A stretch of 24,480 nt of DNA from a virus, in IMG/VR virus record IMGVR_UViG_3300043464_001390, positions 1-24,480 of that record; one strand, given 5' to 3'. The first letter of the stretch is position 1; every line of letters begins with the position of its first letter. Shown here piece by piece: positions 12,829-22,731 of the stretch. The position numbers were made by a program, and so were the translations under genes. The notes under the pieces are model-generated. The model had not been told where the DNA came from and did not search any database. It saw only the letters and a program-made list of their open reading frames with translations.

Positions 12829-13242
12829 ATGGCTAAAAAAGCGTTAGGTTTAAAATTACCAATTACTCTGGGTCAAGATGGATACTTTCAGACCAATTCT
12901 TTGACTGCGGATCAATTGTCTTCAAATATTCAAAACCTATTGTTGACCAAACCAGGCGAAAGACGATTCAATAATGCATTTGGTTCAAGCTTATATGGAT
13001 TATTGTTTCAAATGACCGACTTGGATGTATCAAAAGAAATCATTGTGGATGCGGTTCAACGTGATGTTGATAAATTTGTTAATGGTGTGATTGTAAATGA
13101 TGTAAAAGTTCAATTATCTAATGAACAAAATTTCACTGGAACAATTAATAATGATAAGAATAAGATATTTATAAGCGTCGTATTTACTTATAATAATACG
13201 ACCGCAACGACGGATGTAGCAATTTCAAACCCTAGAATCTGA
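12829..13242 (+). CDS. gp25: Baseplate wedge subunit gp25
   Basis: A 137-residue protein of the GPW/gp25 family (T4 gp25 is 132 residues). The family's central signature is plain: IQNLLLTKPGERRFNNAFGSSLYGLLF at residues 34-60, with KPGER at 41-45 and FGSSL at 51-55. Next come helix DLDVSKEIIVDAVQRDVDKF and strands VNDVKVQLS and KIFISVVFTY. In T4 gp25 forms part of the wedge at the sheath-baseplate junction and starts sheath assembly together with gp6, and the equivalent protein is found in all contractile systems. The stop overlaps the gp6 start (TGATG at 13240-13244), a sign of translational coupling. Confidence 0.95.
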   Translation: MAKKALGLKLPITLGQDGYFQTNSLTADQLSSNIQNLLLTKPGERRFNNAFGSSLYGLLFQMTDLDVSKEIIVDAVQRDVDKFVNGVIVNDVKVQLSNEQNFTGTINNDKNKIFISVVFTYNNTTATTDVAISNPRI

Positions 13243-15221
13243 TGTCAGAAATAATTAACAAAACGTTTAGAACAAACACAAAGGATGTTAACTATGTGAA
13301 TAGGGATTTCACATCTTTAAAACAACAACTTATTGACTTCACCAAGCAGTATTATCCGTTGTCATATAGAGATTTTAGTGAAAGTTCTCCAGGTCAGATT
13401 TTTATTGAACAAGCCGCATATGTTGGTGATGTATTATCATATTATACAGATCAACAATTTTTAGAAAGTTTTATCCAATTTGCTGTTGATCGTAGAAACA
13501 TTATTAACTTGGCTAAATTCCTCGGTTATAAGCCAAAGGTGTCATCTGCATCATCAACCGATGTTGATATATTTCAATTAATACCTTCTATACAAACAAC
13601 CAATAACGAATATATACCAGATGAACGTTATGCGTTGATATTAAGACCATTTACTCAACTATCAAGCATAAGTGGGGTCAATTTTATAGTTGAAGAAAGT
13701 GTAGATTTTACACAAGACACATTATTCTCACCAAGAGAGATTAGTGTATTCAATAGAGATGCAACTGGCGCACCACAATTCTTCTTACTTAAGAAATCAA
13801 CCAAAGCTTATTCCGGCACCATCGTAACTAAACAAGTAAGTGTTAATGCAGCTACTCCATTTTTGTCGATTAAGTTGGATGAAACAAATGTATTGAAAGT
13901 TGTTAGTGTGGTTGATAGCAATAATAACAACTATTACGAAGTTGACTATCTAGCACAAGATACAATTCCACTAAAAGTTGATAATGTTCCACTTACAAAT
14001 CAAACATTGTCAAAGTATAGAGGCGAAACTCCAAAAATTCTTAAATACTTAAGAACTGAAAAAAGATTCGTAACAACAATCGACGAGAATAATTTTACAT
14101 ATATTCAATTTGGTGCAAATACTGAGAATTTTGAAAACACGATTGTAGTTCCAAATCCAACAAATGTTGGCGTTGCATTATCTAATCTTAAGAATCTAAA
14201 TATTAGCTTAGATGGTACAAATGTACTAAAGAGCAATTCTTATGGTGTGTCTCCTTCCAACACAACATTAACAATCACATATATAATCGGTGGTGGTGTT
14301 AATTCAAATGTAAATTCAGGTGATATAAGTAAAATATCAGCAACATCTTTTCAAAATGACACAACTGGTTTGACTGATAGTGAAATATCATTGTTGAACA
14401 ACATTAAAAACTCTTTGAGAGTAAATAACAATGAAGCTTCAACTGGTGGAGATGATGCAGAATCGGATGAAGAAATCAGACAAAATGCTATTCTGAACTT
14501 TTCTTCTCAAAACAGAATGGTTACTCAAGATGACTTTTTGTTAAGAGTATATGCTCTTCCTCCAGATTTGGGAAACATAGCCAAAGCTTATGTTCAAAGT
14601 AACCTAACACAACAAGTTACATACAATGGATTAGTTTCTGGTATAACAACCATTGATAATAATCTAAATGTCGATTTAAATCCAATTAATCCATTGGATA
14701 GAAGAAAGTTTTTGGAATCAAATAATCCATTTACAAACAATTTATACTTATTGGGTTATGATGCAAATAAAAATTTGACAACGATCAATCAAGCTACACT
14801 TCAAAACTTGATTACTTACGTAAAAAATTATAGAATATTAACCGATAAGATCAATATAATTGATGGATTTATAGTCAACATCGGTGTGGAATTCAAAATA
14901 TCAGTATTCCAAGGATTTAATAAACGTGATGTTTTAAATAATTGTATTCAATCTGTTAAATCATTTTTTGAAATTGATAAGTGGAGTTTCAATCAACCAA
15001 TCAATCTCAGTCAATTAAATTTTGAAATTATGAAGGTTGAAGGAGTCCAATCTGTTACTGATATTAAGGTAAAAAATTTAACCATTGATGATGGCAATTA
15101 TTCTCCAGTTGCTTATAACATCAGTATCGCCACTCAAAACAATATTGTGTATCCTTCAAAAGATCCATCAGTATTTGAGGTTAAATATCCAAACTCTGAC
15201 ATAAAAGGATTGGTAGTCTAA
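13242..15221 (+). CDS. gp6: Baseplate wedge subunit gp6 (baseplate J-like)
   Basis: A 659-residue protein, essentially the length of T4 gp6 (660). The N-terminus has the expected pattern: VNYVNRDFTSLKQQLIDFTK, YYPLSYRDFSESSPGQIFIE, QAAYVGDVLSYYTDQQF, then FAVDRRNIINLAKFLGYKP at about 82-100. The C-terminal half carries the baseplate-J like part: ASTGGDDAESDEEIRQNAI, MVTQDDFLLRVYALPPDLG, then FVNIGVEFKI and a final INLSQLNFEIMKVEGVQSVTD. In T4, gp6 dimers form the inner ring joining the wedges and contact gp25, gp53 and gp7. Its position after gp25 is the standard arrangement. No Shine-Dalgarno; coupled to gp25. Confidence 0.95.
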   Translation: MSEIINKTFRTNTKDVNYVNRDFTSLKQQLIDFTKQYYPLSYRDFSESSPGQIFIEQAAYVGDVLSYYTDQQFLESFIQFAVDRRNIINLAKFLGYKPKVSSASSTDVDIFQLIPSIQTTNNEYIPDERYALILRPFTQLSSISGVNFIVEESVDFTQDTLFSPREISVFNRDATGAPQFFLLKKSTKAYSGTIVTKQVSVNAATPFLSIKLDETNVLKVVSVVDSNNNNYYEVDYLAQDTIPLKVDNVPLTNQTLSKYRGETPKILKYLRTEKRFVTTIDENNFTYIQFGANTENFENTIVVPNPTNVGVALSNLKNLNISLDGTNVLKSNSYGVSPSNTTLTITYIIGGGVNSNVNSGDISKISATSFQNDTTGLTDSEISLLNNIKNSLRVNNNEASTGGDDAESDEEIRQNAILNFSSQNRMVTQDDFLLRVYALPPDLGNIAKAYVQSNLTQQVTYNGLVSGITTIDNNLNVDLNPINPLDRRKFLESNNPFTNNLYLLGYDANKNLTTINQATLQNLITYVKNYRILTDKINIIDGFIVNIGVEFKISVFQGFNKRDVLNNCIQSVKSFFEIDKWSFNQPINLSQLNFEIMKVEGVQSVTDIKVKNLTIDDGNYSPVAYNISIATQNNIVYPSKDPSVFEVKYPNSDIKGLVV

Positions 15222-15222
15222 T

Positions 15223-17118
15223 ATGCATAAATTTATATATCCAGCTAAAGATACATACATCAACAACTCATCAACCTTTGAAGATAAAAACTTTGGAATT
15301 GATGAGATATTGGAAATTTATGCATCCAACAAAGGATCTGAGACGATCTTCACCACACCAAATTGGCACGCCGCTCCACAAACTACATCTTCTTATGGAA
15401 ATGAAGGTTGGTTAGCATATAACACAAGTTCTCTTTTTATATACTCTGGTAGTACATGGAGAAAGTTCAGTCTTACATCCGATACAATCTCAGGCACCAG
15501 CTTCATTGCAAATTTCTCAGGAAGATTGAGTAACGTAACTGCCTCTACAAGAAAGAGATTGTTTGTGTCTGGATCAGCAGGATATACATCTGGTTCATTC
15601 AGTGGAAGTTTCAACTTTGTAAACAATAATTTTTATGCAAATGGTCGCTGGACCACTGGAAGTTTTTCTGGATCAATAAAAACAGGAGCAACATTTACCA
15701 GACTAAACGTTGGTCCAAGAAACTATACAATATCCCCACTTACCGCATCTGTTACTGGAACAGGAAGTTTCAAGAATCTAATTGGCACAATTGTGGGTAG
15801 ATCAAATACAGGTTTACCATGTTGTACTGGATTTTATAGACCAGTACGTGCATTTTTAAGTGGATCATTCACTGGAAGTTTTTCATCATCCAATTTCAAT
15901 GGATATATACAGACCGTGACAGCATCACGTTTGTATAGAGCCGATGTTACTAATTTTACAGGATACTTTGATGGAAAATATACTGGTACGTTTACAAGAC
16001 CATCTACCGCTACATATTTATTGTATCCAGAATTTTCAAGAACCATAATTAAGTTTGATTTAACCGAGTTAAGTCAATCTATTGCAAGTGGACAAATTTC
16101 AAGTTCTTATATGAAATTTTCATTGAACTTGAAGGCTGCTGGTGCTAGAAATCTTCCACTAGACTATAAGATTTACGCATATCCGTTAAGTGCAAGTTGG
16201 GAAAATGGTAATGGTAGATATGCCAATGGTGGTAGTGAGATGGGAGCTAGTTGGGATTATAGAAATTATTCTGGTAGCGGATTGTGGTATCGTAATTTGC
16301 AAACCCGCAGTTATCAACAGGTTGATTACTTACTAACCTCATCTTATGCCACTGCAAGTTTTAAAAATCAAGGTGGAACTTGGTATTATAACGTTCCATC
16401 AACATATACCAACAAACGTAATTGGATTTGTAGTTCATCTTTCTTCCCAGGATTAAGAAATTCAAGACTGATTGCCAGCCAATCTTTCTCATATGGATCA
16501 CAAAGTGATATAAACATGGATATAACCACGATGGTAAGATCTTGGTTGTGTGGATGTGTTCCAAATAATGGATTAATATTGTTAACCTCGTTTGAATTGA
16601 GCACACCTCCATTGGATTATACTGATGGTCTATTACAATTCTTCAGTAAAGAATCTAACACTATATACTCTCCATATTTGGATGTAGCTTGGGAGGATGT
16701 AGTCTTTAAAACTGGTAGTTTAGCTCCTCTCAGTGGGTCTACAGATAATTTGATTAATCTTCAGTATTTGAAGGACGCTTACAAAGCTGGTAGTATTCCA
16801 AAGGTATTTGTATTTGGTAGAGATAAGTATCCATTAAAAACATTTAATAAAGCTTATCAACAACCAGTCATGGTTACTCCTAAGTACTTACCACGAACAT
16901 CCTACTATATGATTAAGGATGCGGAATCTGAAGAAGTATTAGTAGATTTTGATAGATATACAAAGTTGAGTTGTGATGCAACCAAAGGAAATTACTTTGT
17001 AATAGATACAACAGGACTACCACAAGAAAGATATTTCAAAATACTTATTAAGGTAGAATATAGTGATGGTACCGTTGATATTGCGGATACTGGCAAAATA
17101 TTCAAGATAGTAAGATGA
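15223..17118 (+). CDS. Fibre-like protein with a split DNRLRE/CBM96-like domain
   Basis: A 631-residue beta-rich protein. The start matches the first strands of DNRLRE/CBM96-like domains (IYPAKDTYINNSSTFEDKNF, then ILEIYASNKG, residues 5-38). The rest of that domain resumes at R273 (RTIIKFDLTELSQSI; KIYAYPLSASWENGNGR; GGTWY; QSDINMDITTMVRSWL; NNGLILLTSFE; IYSPYLDVAWED, to about 494). The 230 residues between are Gly/Ser/Phe repeats (GSFSGSF, SGSFTGSF) and a CCTGFY stretch, as if a shaft or loop had been inserted. The final 135 residues form another beta domain. DNRLRE/CBM96 modules bind polysaccharide in cell-wall and surface proteins, so this could be a host-recognition decoration on the wedge. 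It lies between gp6 and the gp7-like gene, 1 base after gp6. Confidence 0.75.
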   Translation: MHKFIYPAKDTYINNSSTFEDKNFGIDEILEIYASNKGSETIFTTPNWHAAPQTTSSYGNEGWLAYNTSSLFIYSGSTWRKFSLTSDTISGTSFIANFSGRLSNVTASTRKRLFVSGSAGYTSGSFSGSFNFVNNNFYANGRWTTGSFSGSIKTGATFTRLNVGPRNYTISPLTASVTGTGSFKNLIGTIVGRSNTGLPCCTGFYRPVRAFLSGSFTGSFSSSNFNGYIQTVTASRLYRADVTNFTGYFDGKYTGTFTRPSTATYLLYPEFSRTIIKFDLTELSQSIASGQISSSYMKFSLNLKAAGARNLPLDYKIYAYPLSASWENGNGRYANGGSEMGASWDYRNYSGSGLWYRNLQTRSYQQVDYLLTSSYATASFKNQGGTWYYNVPSTYTNKRNWICSSSFFPGLRNSRLIASQSFSYGSQSDINMDITTMVRSWLCGCVPNNGLILLTSFELSTPPLDYTDGLLQFFSKESNTIYSPYLDVAWEDVVFKTGSLAPLSGSTDNLINLQYLKDAYKAGSIPKVFVFGRDKYPLKTFNKAYQQPVMVTPKYLPRTSYYMIKDAESEEVLVDFDRYTKLSCDATKGNYFVIDTTGLPQERYFKILIKVEYSDGTVDIADTGKIFKIVR

Positions 17119-17119
17119 T

Positions 17120-17593
17120 ATGGCAAATATACCATTAGTTTATAATGTATCTTTGGTTGATGTCCAAAAGTTCAGAGACTTTGGTACATTCTCTAATAAT
17201 TTCGATGACTTCGGAAATCTACGTCAAGTTTATTCAGTTACACAATCTGTAAGTGGTAGTTTGAATTATGTAAATTTACCACTTAAAGTATTTGTGTACA
17301 ATGAATCTAAAATTGTGGATACCAATCCAACTTCTTTTACAGAACTACAAACTGAGGAATCTGTTGACAATAGAAATATTGATCAAGTTCTTGAAGAATA
17401 TAATAAATCTATTGCTGAAAATCGTATTCTGAATGAAACTATCAATCAATTGGTTGAGAAGTATGAAACCAATGATGATAAACAGGTAATTGCGTCAATG
17501 AAGAATGAAATTATCAAACTTAGAATTGAATTGGGTCAGGGTAATGTACCTTCGGATTTTAGCGACGACTACCCATTCTTACCAATAATTTAA
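17120..17593 (+). CDS. Small baseplate-module protein with coiled coil
   Basis: A 157-residue protein. The N-terminal 60 residues look like a folded beta part (IPLVYNVSLVDVQKFRDFG, LPLKVFVYNES). Residues 85-140 are a helical coiled coil (VLEEYNKSIAENRILNETIN; QVIASMKNEIIKLRIELG). It ends in DYPFLPII. No family recognised. Only one base separates it from the genes on both sides, inside the wedge operon, so a structural adaptor between the fibre-like protein and the large wedge protein is likely. No ribosome-binding site. Confidence 0.7.
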   Translation: MANIPLVYNVSLVDVQKFRDFGTFSNNFDDFGNLRQVYSVTQSVSGSLNYVNLPLKVFVYNESKIVDTNPTSFTELQTEESVDNRNIDQVLEEYNKSIAENRILNETINQLVEKYETNDDKQVIASMKNEIIKLRIELGQGNVPSDFSDDYPFLPII

Positions 17594-17594
17594 T

Positions 17595-20500
17595 ATGCCT
17601 TATAATTACCTAACAATAAATGAAAGTGGACTAAATTCTGGTTTGGTAAGTGCTTCTTATTTTGATGTAGAATTACAATCATTGTATGAACAACAATATA
17701 GCACGAATGAAATATTCTTTGGAGATTCGGATGATGATCTTATAGAGCTTAGTTTGTATAATTCAGGTCAAGAACCTTTAACTTTTAATAGAGTGGTACC
17801 TAGTGTTACTTATAGTGTAATTCAAGGTGATTATTTGGACATTAATGGCCAATCTAAAAATTATAGAGTATTAAATCCAAATACTAATATAACTAGATTT
17901 GGTGATAATATACTTTTACATCCACAATTTGATTTAAAGTTCAATCAGGTAAGTCCTGGTTTGTACTATTTGTTGTACAATCCAACCAGAAATGTGGCTG
18001 GTAATTCTATAAATAAATTAGTAATCAAGGAAATATCTCCTAGTAGAACTGAGTTGAGACTTTCGTTTGCTTTTAATCAAAACTCAAGTGCATCTAATAG
18101 ATTGTCAGCGATTAAGATTACATCATTTGCTGATAAAAAATATTTGTTTTTACAACTAGAGGATAATTTAATCAATATAATTGATAACAATCCTATATCT
18201 CAGAATTTTTTCAGTGAAAAACAAAATTTAAATGTAATAAAAATCTGTCAGAATTTAGGTTTTAAAAATGAAGCTGATTTAACACAATTTATAATTGATT
18301 CATATGTTGGATTTGACCGAGTTTTAGTATTGAATAGAACTGAAAACTCTGATGTTCTTTCCTATCAATCTGTTAAGTTTACAGGTATTGCACAACAATT
18401 AAAGAATTTCATATATCAATACAACGATACAGAATTTTCTGCGGATGAAATTCAACTTGCGTTCAAAACCATTGTAACTAAAGTATCTCAAGATAGAATT
18501 GTACAAAAAACATCGTTGAATGCGGTTGATCTACAAGATGCTATTAATTTATTTGTACAGATAATATACACCGACTGGTTACAACCTCAAACCAACACAC
18601 TTCTTGCAAATTATAGTGAACGATTCTTTGGTTTATACAAAAATGCATTAAATTTTGATAACGGAAATCTTGTAAAAATCTTAAGTCATACAAGTTACTA
18701 CAATGCAATTGATGGGGTTGATAATGTTCAAGTAAAATTAGATGCTCCACTTCCAACTGAGTATAATATTAAATCAACTTGTTGGATATCAAATATTTCA
18801 ATCGCTCCACTTTATTTCAAAGTTAATATATACGCCGACAGTGTATCTAGAAAAGTATATTTAAATGGAGTTAATTTTTCAGTACAAGTACCAACTATAA
18901 GTCCTACAAATGATAGATTTGCAGATTTAGATAAAAATACAATATTCTATGCACAATCGAAGTTAAAGGAAAAAGTAAATGATTTGTTAATTAACTACGA
19001 TAACTTTGATAATTTTATAAATTATTCATCGGCAGAACTTAGATCTAAGATAGCAAAGAATAAGATTAGTCAGTATAGCAGTTATGATACATCAAAAGAA
19101 CAAATTAGTCAACAAGCGGATTCTGCTAATACTGCTATATCATCATCTTTGTCTGAAAAGTTTGATTCGATCACACAAAATCAAATCGATTTGTTAAACA
19201 CATTTGATGAGTATGAATCATATTTGTTCTTTAATACATCCAGTATAGATGATAAAATACAAGATGGTGTTTCATATGACAGAGACAACTATGATAGTTT
19301 ATTGAACCAGTTGCCTGAGTATTTAAAGAATGACCCACAATCTGAAGACTATATAAAGTTTACATCAATGGTTGGCCACTTCTTTGATAATATATTGGTT
19401 TATATCAAGAAGTTTCCTAGAGCGTATCCAATCAATTATAATGATAACAATGATTATCCAAAGAATTATATAGAAGAGTTGTTAAATTCATTTAATTGGA
19501 ATGTTGACAATGTTAAATTTGAAAAAAGTGATATAACTCAACTATTATTTAATGCATCAGAATATACAGGATCTTTATCTTCATCATATTTTGATTATGC
19601 TAAATCTATACTCAATAGATTTGCAAATAATATGAGTGGGATATATAAGACCAAGGGTACTTCTACCTCATATGAATTGGTGAGAAGTATTTTTGGTGTA
19701 TCAGCTGATTTGATACAACCAGTTGAATATGGAAGTAGTGATGTTTTAGTAAATAGACAAGTGTTCTACGATTTTGATGATATCGTGTACATGTCCAAGT
19801 TTACAAACAATGAATATATAAAATTCAATTATACAGGCAGTGAATTTACACTACAATCCAGTGGATTACCATATTCTCAGAGTGCGACTCCAGGCACTGG
19901 CATTACACAATCATTTAGAGAAGTATTCACAGGATTGTCTGCGTTAGAGTGTTCTTTTAGATTCAAGAGTAACAACTATGAATATTTGGATAGAATTCCA
20001 TTAATTAAGAAGTATAGAAATAACAAAGTAGATTGGGAAATTTATATTAAGAAAGCCACACAACAAGTTAGTGGTCAGTTAATATTTAATTTTCAACCAC
20101 AAGGAACTGATTCAAATTCCATCGTACTTCAAGAACTTCCATTGTTGAATGGTGATGTTTATACAATCTTGTTGACTAGAGATATTGCTCCTGGCGTGTT
20201 TGATACTCCAAGTACAACTATAAATCAATATCCACTTACACAATCTGTAACATCATCTGCTGCCAATAAATTTGCTCCATATGTTTACACGTTGGCTATT
20301 AATCAGTATTATGGAAGTCAATTAAATTTTACCGCTAAGAAAAATTCAACTATTTTATACGATCACAATAGATATTTTTCAAGTGGTAGTTATCACGTTG
20401 GTAACTTTTCATCATCTGTAAAGTTTATTGGTAACATTGATAAAGTTAAAGTTTATTTGGATCCGGTGTCAGCTGATAATTTTGACGAACATTCTTATAA

Positions 20501-22040
20501 TATTAATTCATTTGCGATTGATGATAAAGAAAGAGAGTATAAAAACGCACGTTATGTTTGGAGTTTTGATACTCCGGTGAGTTTGTACGCATCAACACCA
20601 ATTAAGTTGATACCAAATCAAAACTTATATTACAATGATAATTTTCAAGCTGTTAATTTCCCAGCTCAAATTGAAACATTACCTTATCCAATTTGTAAAC
20701 CAATGGAAGTTACTAAGTTTCCATATCAATTTGAGAAGTTATCTTTGAAACAATCAATTAACTCAAATAAATTTGGGCCAAATTATAGAAATAATAGTAA
20801 GATAAATAAGATTGATATGATACTAGATACAAATTTAGTACCATCTGAACAATCCTCATACACAGAAGATGTAATTGGTGCCGATTCAAATTTGGTTGGA
20901 TATTATATTTCTCCGTATCAATATTTGAATACAAAGATTGAAGATTTCTTGGGTAAAGAAGGTATTACAGATGTAATTGGAAATCCAGCTTATTTGACTA
21001 AACAAAGTTATCCAGAATTGAAAACACTTCAAGCTGAATTTGCTAAGTTAAATGAAAAGTATGTGTATCCACAGGAATTTTTGAGTACTTATAAGTTTTA
21101 TATTGATTTTTCAATCTTTGACTTTATAAAGAAGTTGACTCCTCAAAGAGCTACATTAAAACGAGGTATATTGTTAGAACCTTCTATATTTGAAAGACAA
21201 AAATTCAATTATAGAAATGTGGATGTAACTGCTTTGGATCCAGATAATCCACTTGCATCTTCATCAAGTTTAATCACGTTTAATAATTATGCTACATTTA
21301 CGTCTAGTTTGATTAATACAAATGATACGTCAAGCTATGGTATTGTAACACTATTTGAAACAAATGATATTGATACAGATAAAGATCAGTATAATTATTC
21401 AATGTTTGAAATCAAACCATCATATGATGTAAGAGATTTCGTATATAGCAAATATGGTAAGGATATTGGTATTGATAACAACGGAGCATATATTAGAGAT
21501 TTGCCTAAGGTCAGTCAAAATAGTTACTACTTGATGACCAATAACAAGCTTCCAAGTGTAGTTGGATTTACATCTAGTTACTTTGAAGTTCAAATCGCCG
21601 GATCTGGGTCTGTAACTGGAAGTAGATTTTATAGAGATTTATACAAGGGTGACATGAATTCAGGTTATTCTAAGAGACACTTGAGTAAGTTTGTATTTGC
21701 TGGTTCAAGAAATAGATATCGTGCCGTGAGTGGTTCTATAACCAGAATCACGAATGGTGTAAAATTAGATAAAAGCAGAGGTTCTTTAACATATTACCCA
21801 TTTACCAAAGGTAAAAATGATTATACCAGAACCGTCAACCGAAACGGACTACCAAATGGATCATTACCAGTAATTTCTATTCCTGGATTCTTGTCTATGG
21901 AAGTTACAAGTAGTACATTCCCTAAATATGGTACATTAACTGGATCTGTTGGTAAACCTAAATCAATATTTGTACAATTGCCAATAACCGCATCTATATA
22001 TACCAGCGCAAGCTTGGATATGTACATAATGAATTTATAA
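17595..22040 (+). CDS. Giant baseplate wedge protein, gp7/gpI-like
   Basis: A 1481-residue protein, longer than T4 gp7 (1032). Residues 40-160 are an N-terminal beta domain. At about 570-705 lies a gpI/gp7-like region: LLNQLPEYLKNDPQSEDYI, MVGHFFDNILVYIKKFPRA, YIEELLNSFNWNVDNV, then NRFANNMSGIYKTKGTSTSY and ELVRSIFGV, the KGT...lFGV helix pair typical of tail protein I/Afp12-type wedge proteins. Residues 715-970 look like a concanavalin/LamG-type sandwich (DDIVYMSKFTNNEYIKFNY, LECSFRFKS, VDWEIYIKK, VYTILL, KFIGNIDKVKVYLDPVS). The C-terminus is beta-rich with aromatic residues. Position after gp6 supports the wedge assignment, since gp6 and gp7 bind each other in T4. The LamG-like insert could bind glycans. 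The central assignment is inferred from motif and synteny. Confidence 0.7.
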   Translation: MPYNYLTINESGLNSGLVSASYFDVELQSLYEQQYSTNEIFFGDSDDDLIELSLYNSGQEPLTFNRVVPSVTYSVIQGDYLDINGQSKNYRVLNPNTNITRFGDNILLHPQFDLKFNQVSPGLYYLLYNPTRNVAGNSINKLVIKEISPSRTELRLSFAFNQNSSASNRLSAIKITSFADKKYLFLQLEDNLINIIDNNPISQNFFSEKQNLNVIKICQNLGFKNEADLTQFIIDSYVGFDRVLVLNRTENSDVLSYQSVKFTGIAQQLKNFIYQYNDTEFSADEIQLAFKTIVTKVSQDRIVQKTSLNAVDLQDAINLFVQIIYTDWLQPQTNTLLANYSERFFGLYKNALNFDNGNLVKILSHTSYYNAIDGVDNVQVKLDAPLPTEYNIKSTCWISNISIAPLYFKVNIYADSVSRKVYLNGVNFSVQVPTISPTNDRFADLDKNTIFYAQSKLKEKVNDLLINYDNFDNFINYSSAELRSKIAKNKISQYSSYDTSKEQISQQADSANTAISSSLSEKFDSITQNQIDLLNTFDEYESYLFFNTSSIDDKIQDGVSYDRDNYDSLLNQLPEYLKNDPQSEDYIKFTSMVGHFFDNILVYIKKFPRAYPINYNDNNDYPKNYIEELLNSFNWNVDNVKFEKSDITQLLFNASEYTGSLSSSYFDYAKSILNRFANNMSGIYKTKGTSTSYELVRSIFGVSADLIQPVEYGSSDVLVNRQVFYDFDDIVYMSKFTNNEYIKFNYTGSEFTLQSSGLPYSQSATPGTGITQSFREVFTGLSALECSFRFKSNNYEYLDRIPLIKKYRNNKVDWEIYIKKATQQVSGQLIFNFQPQGTDSNSIVLQELPLLNGDVYTILLTRDIAPGVFDTPSTTINQYPLTQSVTSSAANKFAPYVYTLAINQYYGSQLNFTAKKNSTILYDHNRYFSSGSYHVGNFSSSVKFIGNIDKVKVYLDPVSADNFDEHSYNINSFAIDDKEREYKNARYVWSFDTPVSLYASTPIKLIPNQNLYYNDNFQAVNFPAQIETLPYPICKPMEVTKFPYQFEKLSLKQSINSNKFGPNYRNNSKINKIDMILDTNLVPSEQSSYTEDVIGADSNLVGYYISPYQYLNTKIEDFLGKEGITDVIGNPAYLTKQSYPELKTLQAEFAKLNEKYVYPQEFLSTYKFYIDFSIFDFIKKLTPQRATLKRGILLEPSIFERQKFNYRNVDVTALDPDNPLASSSSLITFNNYATFTSSLINTNDTSSYGIVTLFETNDIDTDKDQYNYSMFEIKPSYDVRDFVYSKYGKDIGIDNNGAYIRDLPKVSQNSYYLMTNNKLPSVVGFTSSYFEVQIAGSGSVTGSRFYRDLYKGDMNSGYSKRHLSKFVFAGSRNRYRAVSGSITRITNGVKLDKSRGSLTYYPFTKGKNDYTRTVNRNGLPNGSLPVISIPGFLSMEVTSSTFPKYGTLTGSVGKPKSIFVQLPITASIYTSASLDMYIMNL

Positions 22041-22086
22041 TTACAAATTTCGATAAAAAAACAAAACTTAGAGATAATTATTATAT

Positions 22087-22725
22087 ATGGCATATTTAGA
22101 CAACAACGTTCTTACGGTAAACGCGATACTTACTAAGAAGGGTAGAGAAATCCTAGCAAAAACCGGTGGTTTAAACATCACTGCATTTGCTTTAGCTGAT
22201 GATGAAATCGACTATACTCAATTCAACCCAAATCATCCACTTGGTAGCGCATACTATGATATAGCTATTCGTAATACACCTGTGATGGAACCAATTACCG
22301 ATGAGTCTCAATTGATGAAATATAAGTTGGTAACATTGAATGATGGTGTAACTGCGGTGCCTACAATCAATTTGAACATTTCTTCTATAAACGTACCAAG
22401 AGATTTTACTGGAGAAATATTGTTGAGTCCAAGTACTAATCCAACTTACAACGTAACATTGGGTTATACCGCAATATTATCAAATAAGAACGTAGGCACG
22501 TTGGTTGTAACTGAAACTAATAGTATCAATTCTTCTACAGCAACTATCCCAACATTTGCTGGCGATTTGGCATCCAATACTTCACAGGCTGTAGTTGGTA
22601 ATAAGTTTAGATTTATTCCAAACGCTTCTCTAGCAAAGACTACCACAACAAACATTACAATCATTGGTAATGAAAGTGGTGGTAATACCGCAATCAACGT
22701 TACCGTAACAGTACCAACAACTTAA
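22087..22725 (+). CDS. Conserved structural protein of unknown role
   Basis: A 212-residue protein starting MAYLDNNVLTVNAILTKKGR. The first 110 residues (ITAFALADDEIDYTQFNP; HPLGSAYYDIAIRNTPVM; LMKYKLVTLND) match a protein I remember from many uncultured tailed phages beside baseplate genes, with no known function; this is unverified. Residues 110-212 look like an immunoglobulin-like beta domain (ISSINVPRDFTGEI, TYNVTLGYTAIL, TTTNITIIGNESGG, TVTVPTT). A gap of 46 AT-rich bases separates it from the large wedge gene; the start has no Shine-Dalgarno. Likely a minor tail or baseplate component. Confidence 0.75.
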   Translation: MAYLDNNVLTVNAILTKKGREILAKTGGLNITAFALADDEIDYTQFNPNHPLGSAYYDIAIRNTPVMEPITDESQLMKYKLVTLNDGVTAVPTINLNISSINVPRDFTGEILLSPSTNPTYNVTLGYTAILSNKNVGTLVVTETNSINSSTATIPTFAGDLASNTSQAVVGNKFRFIPNASLAKTTTTNITIIGNESGGNTAINVTVTVPTT

Positions 22726-22731
22726 TAAATT

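Noticed and set aside
15223-17118. A diversity-generating retroelement acting on the fibre genes
   Set aside because: No reverse transcriptase gene or template-repeat pair is visible in the window; the repeats are short low-complexity protein repeats.
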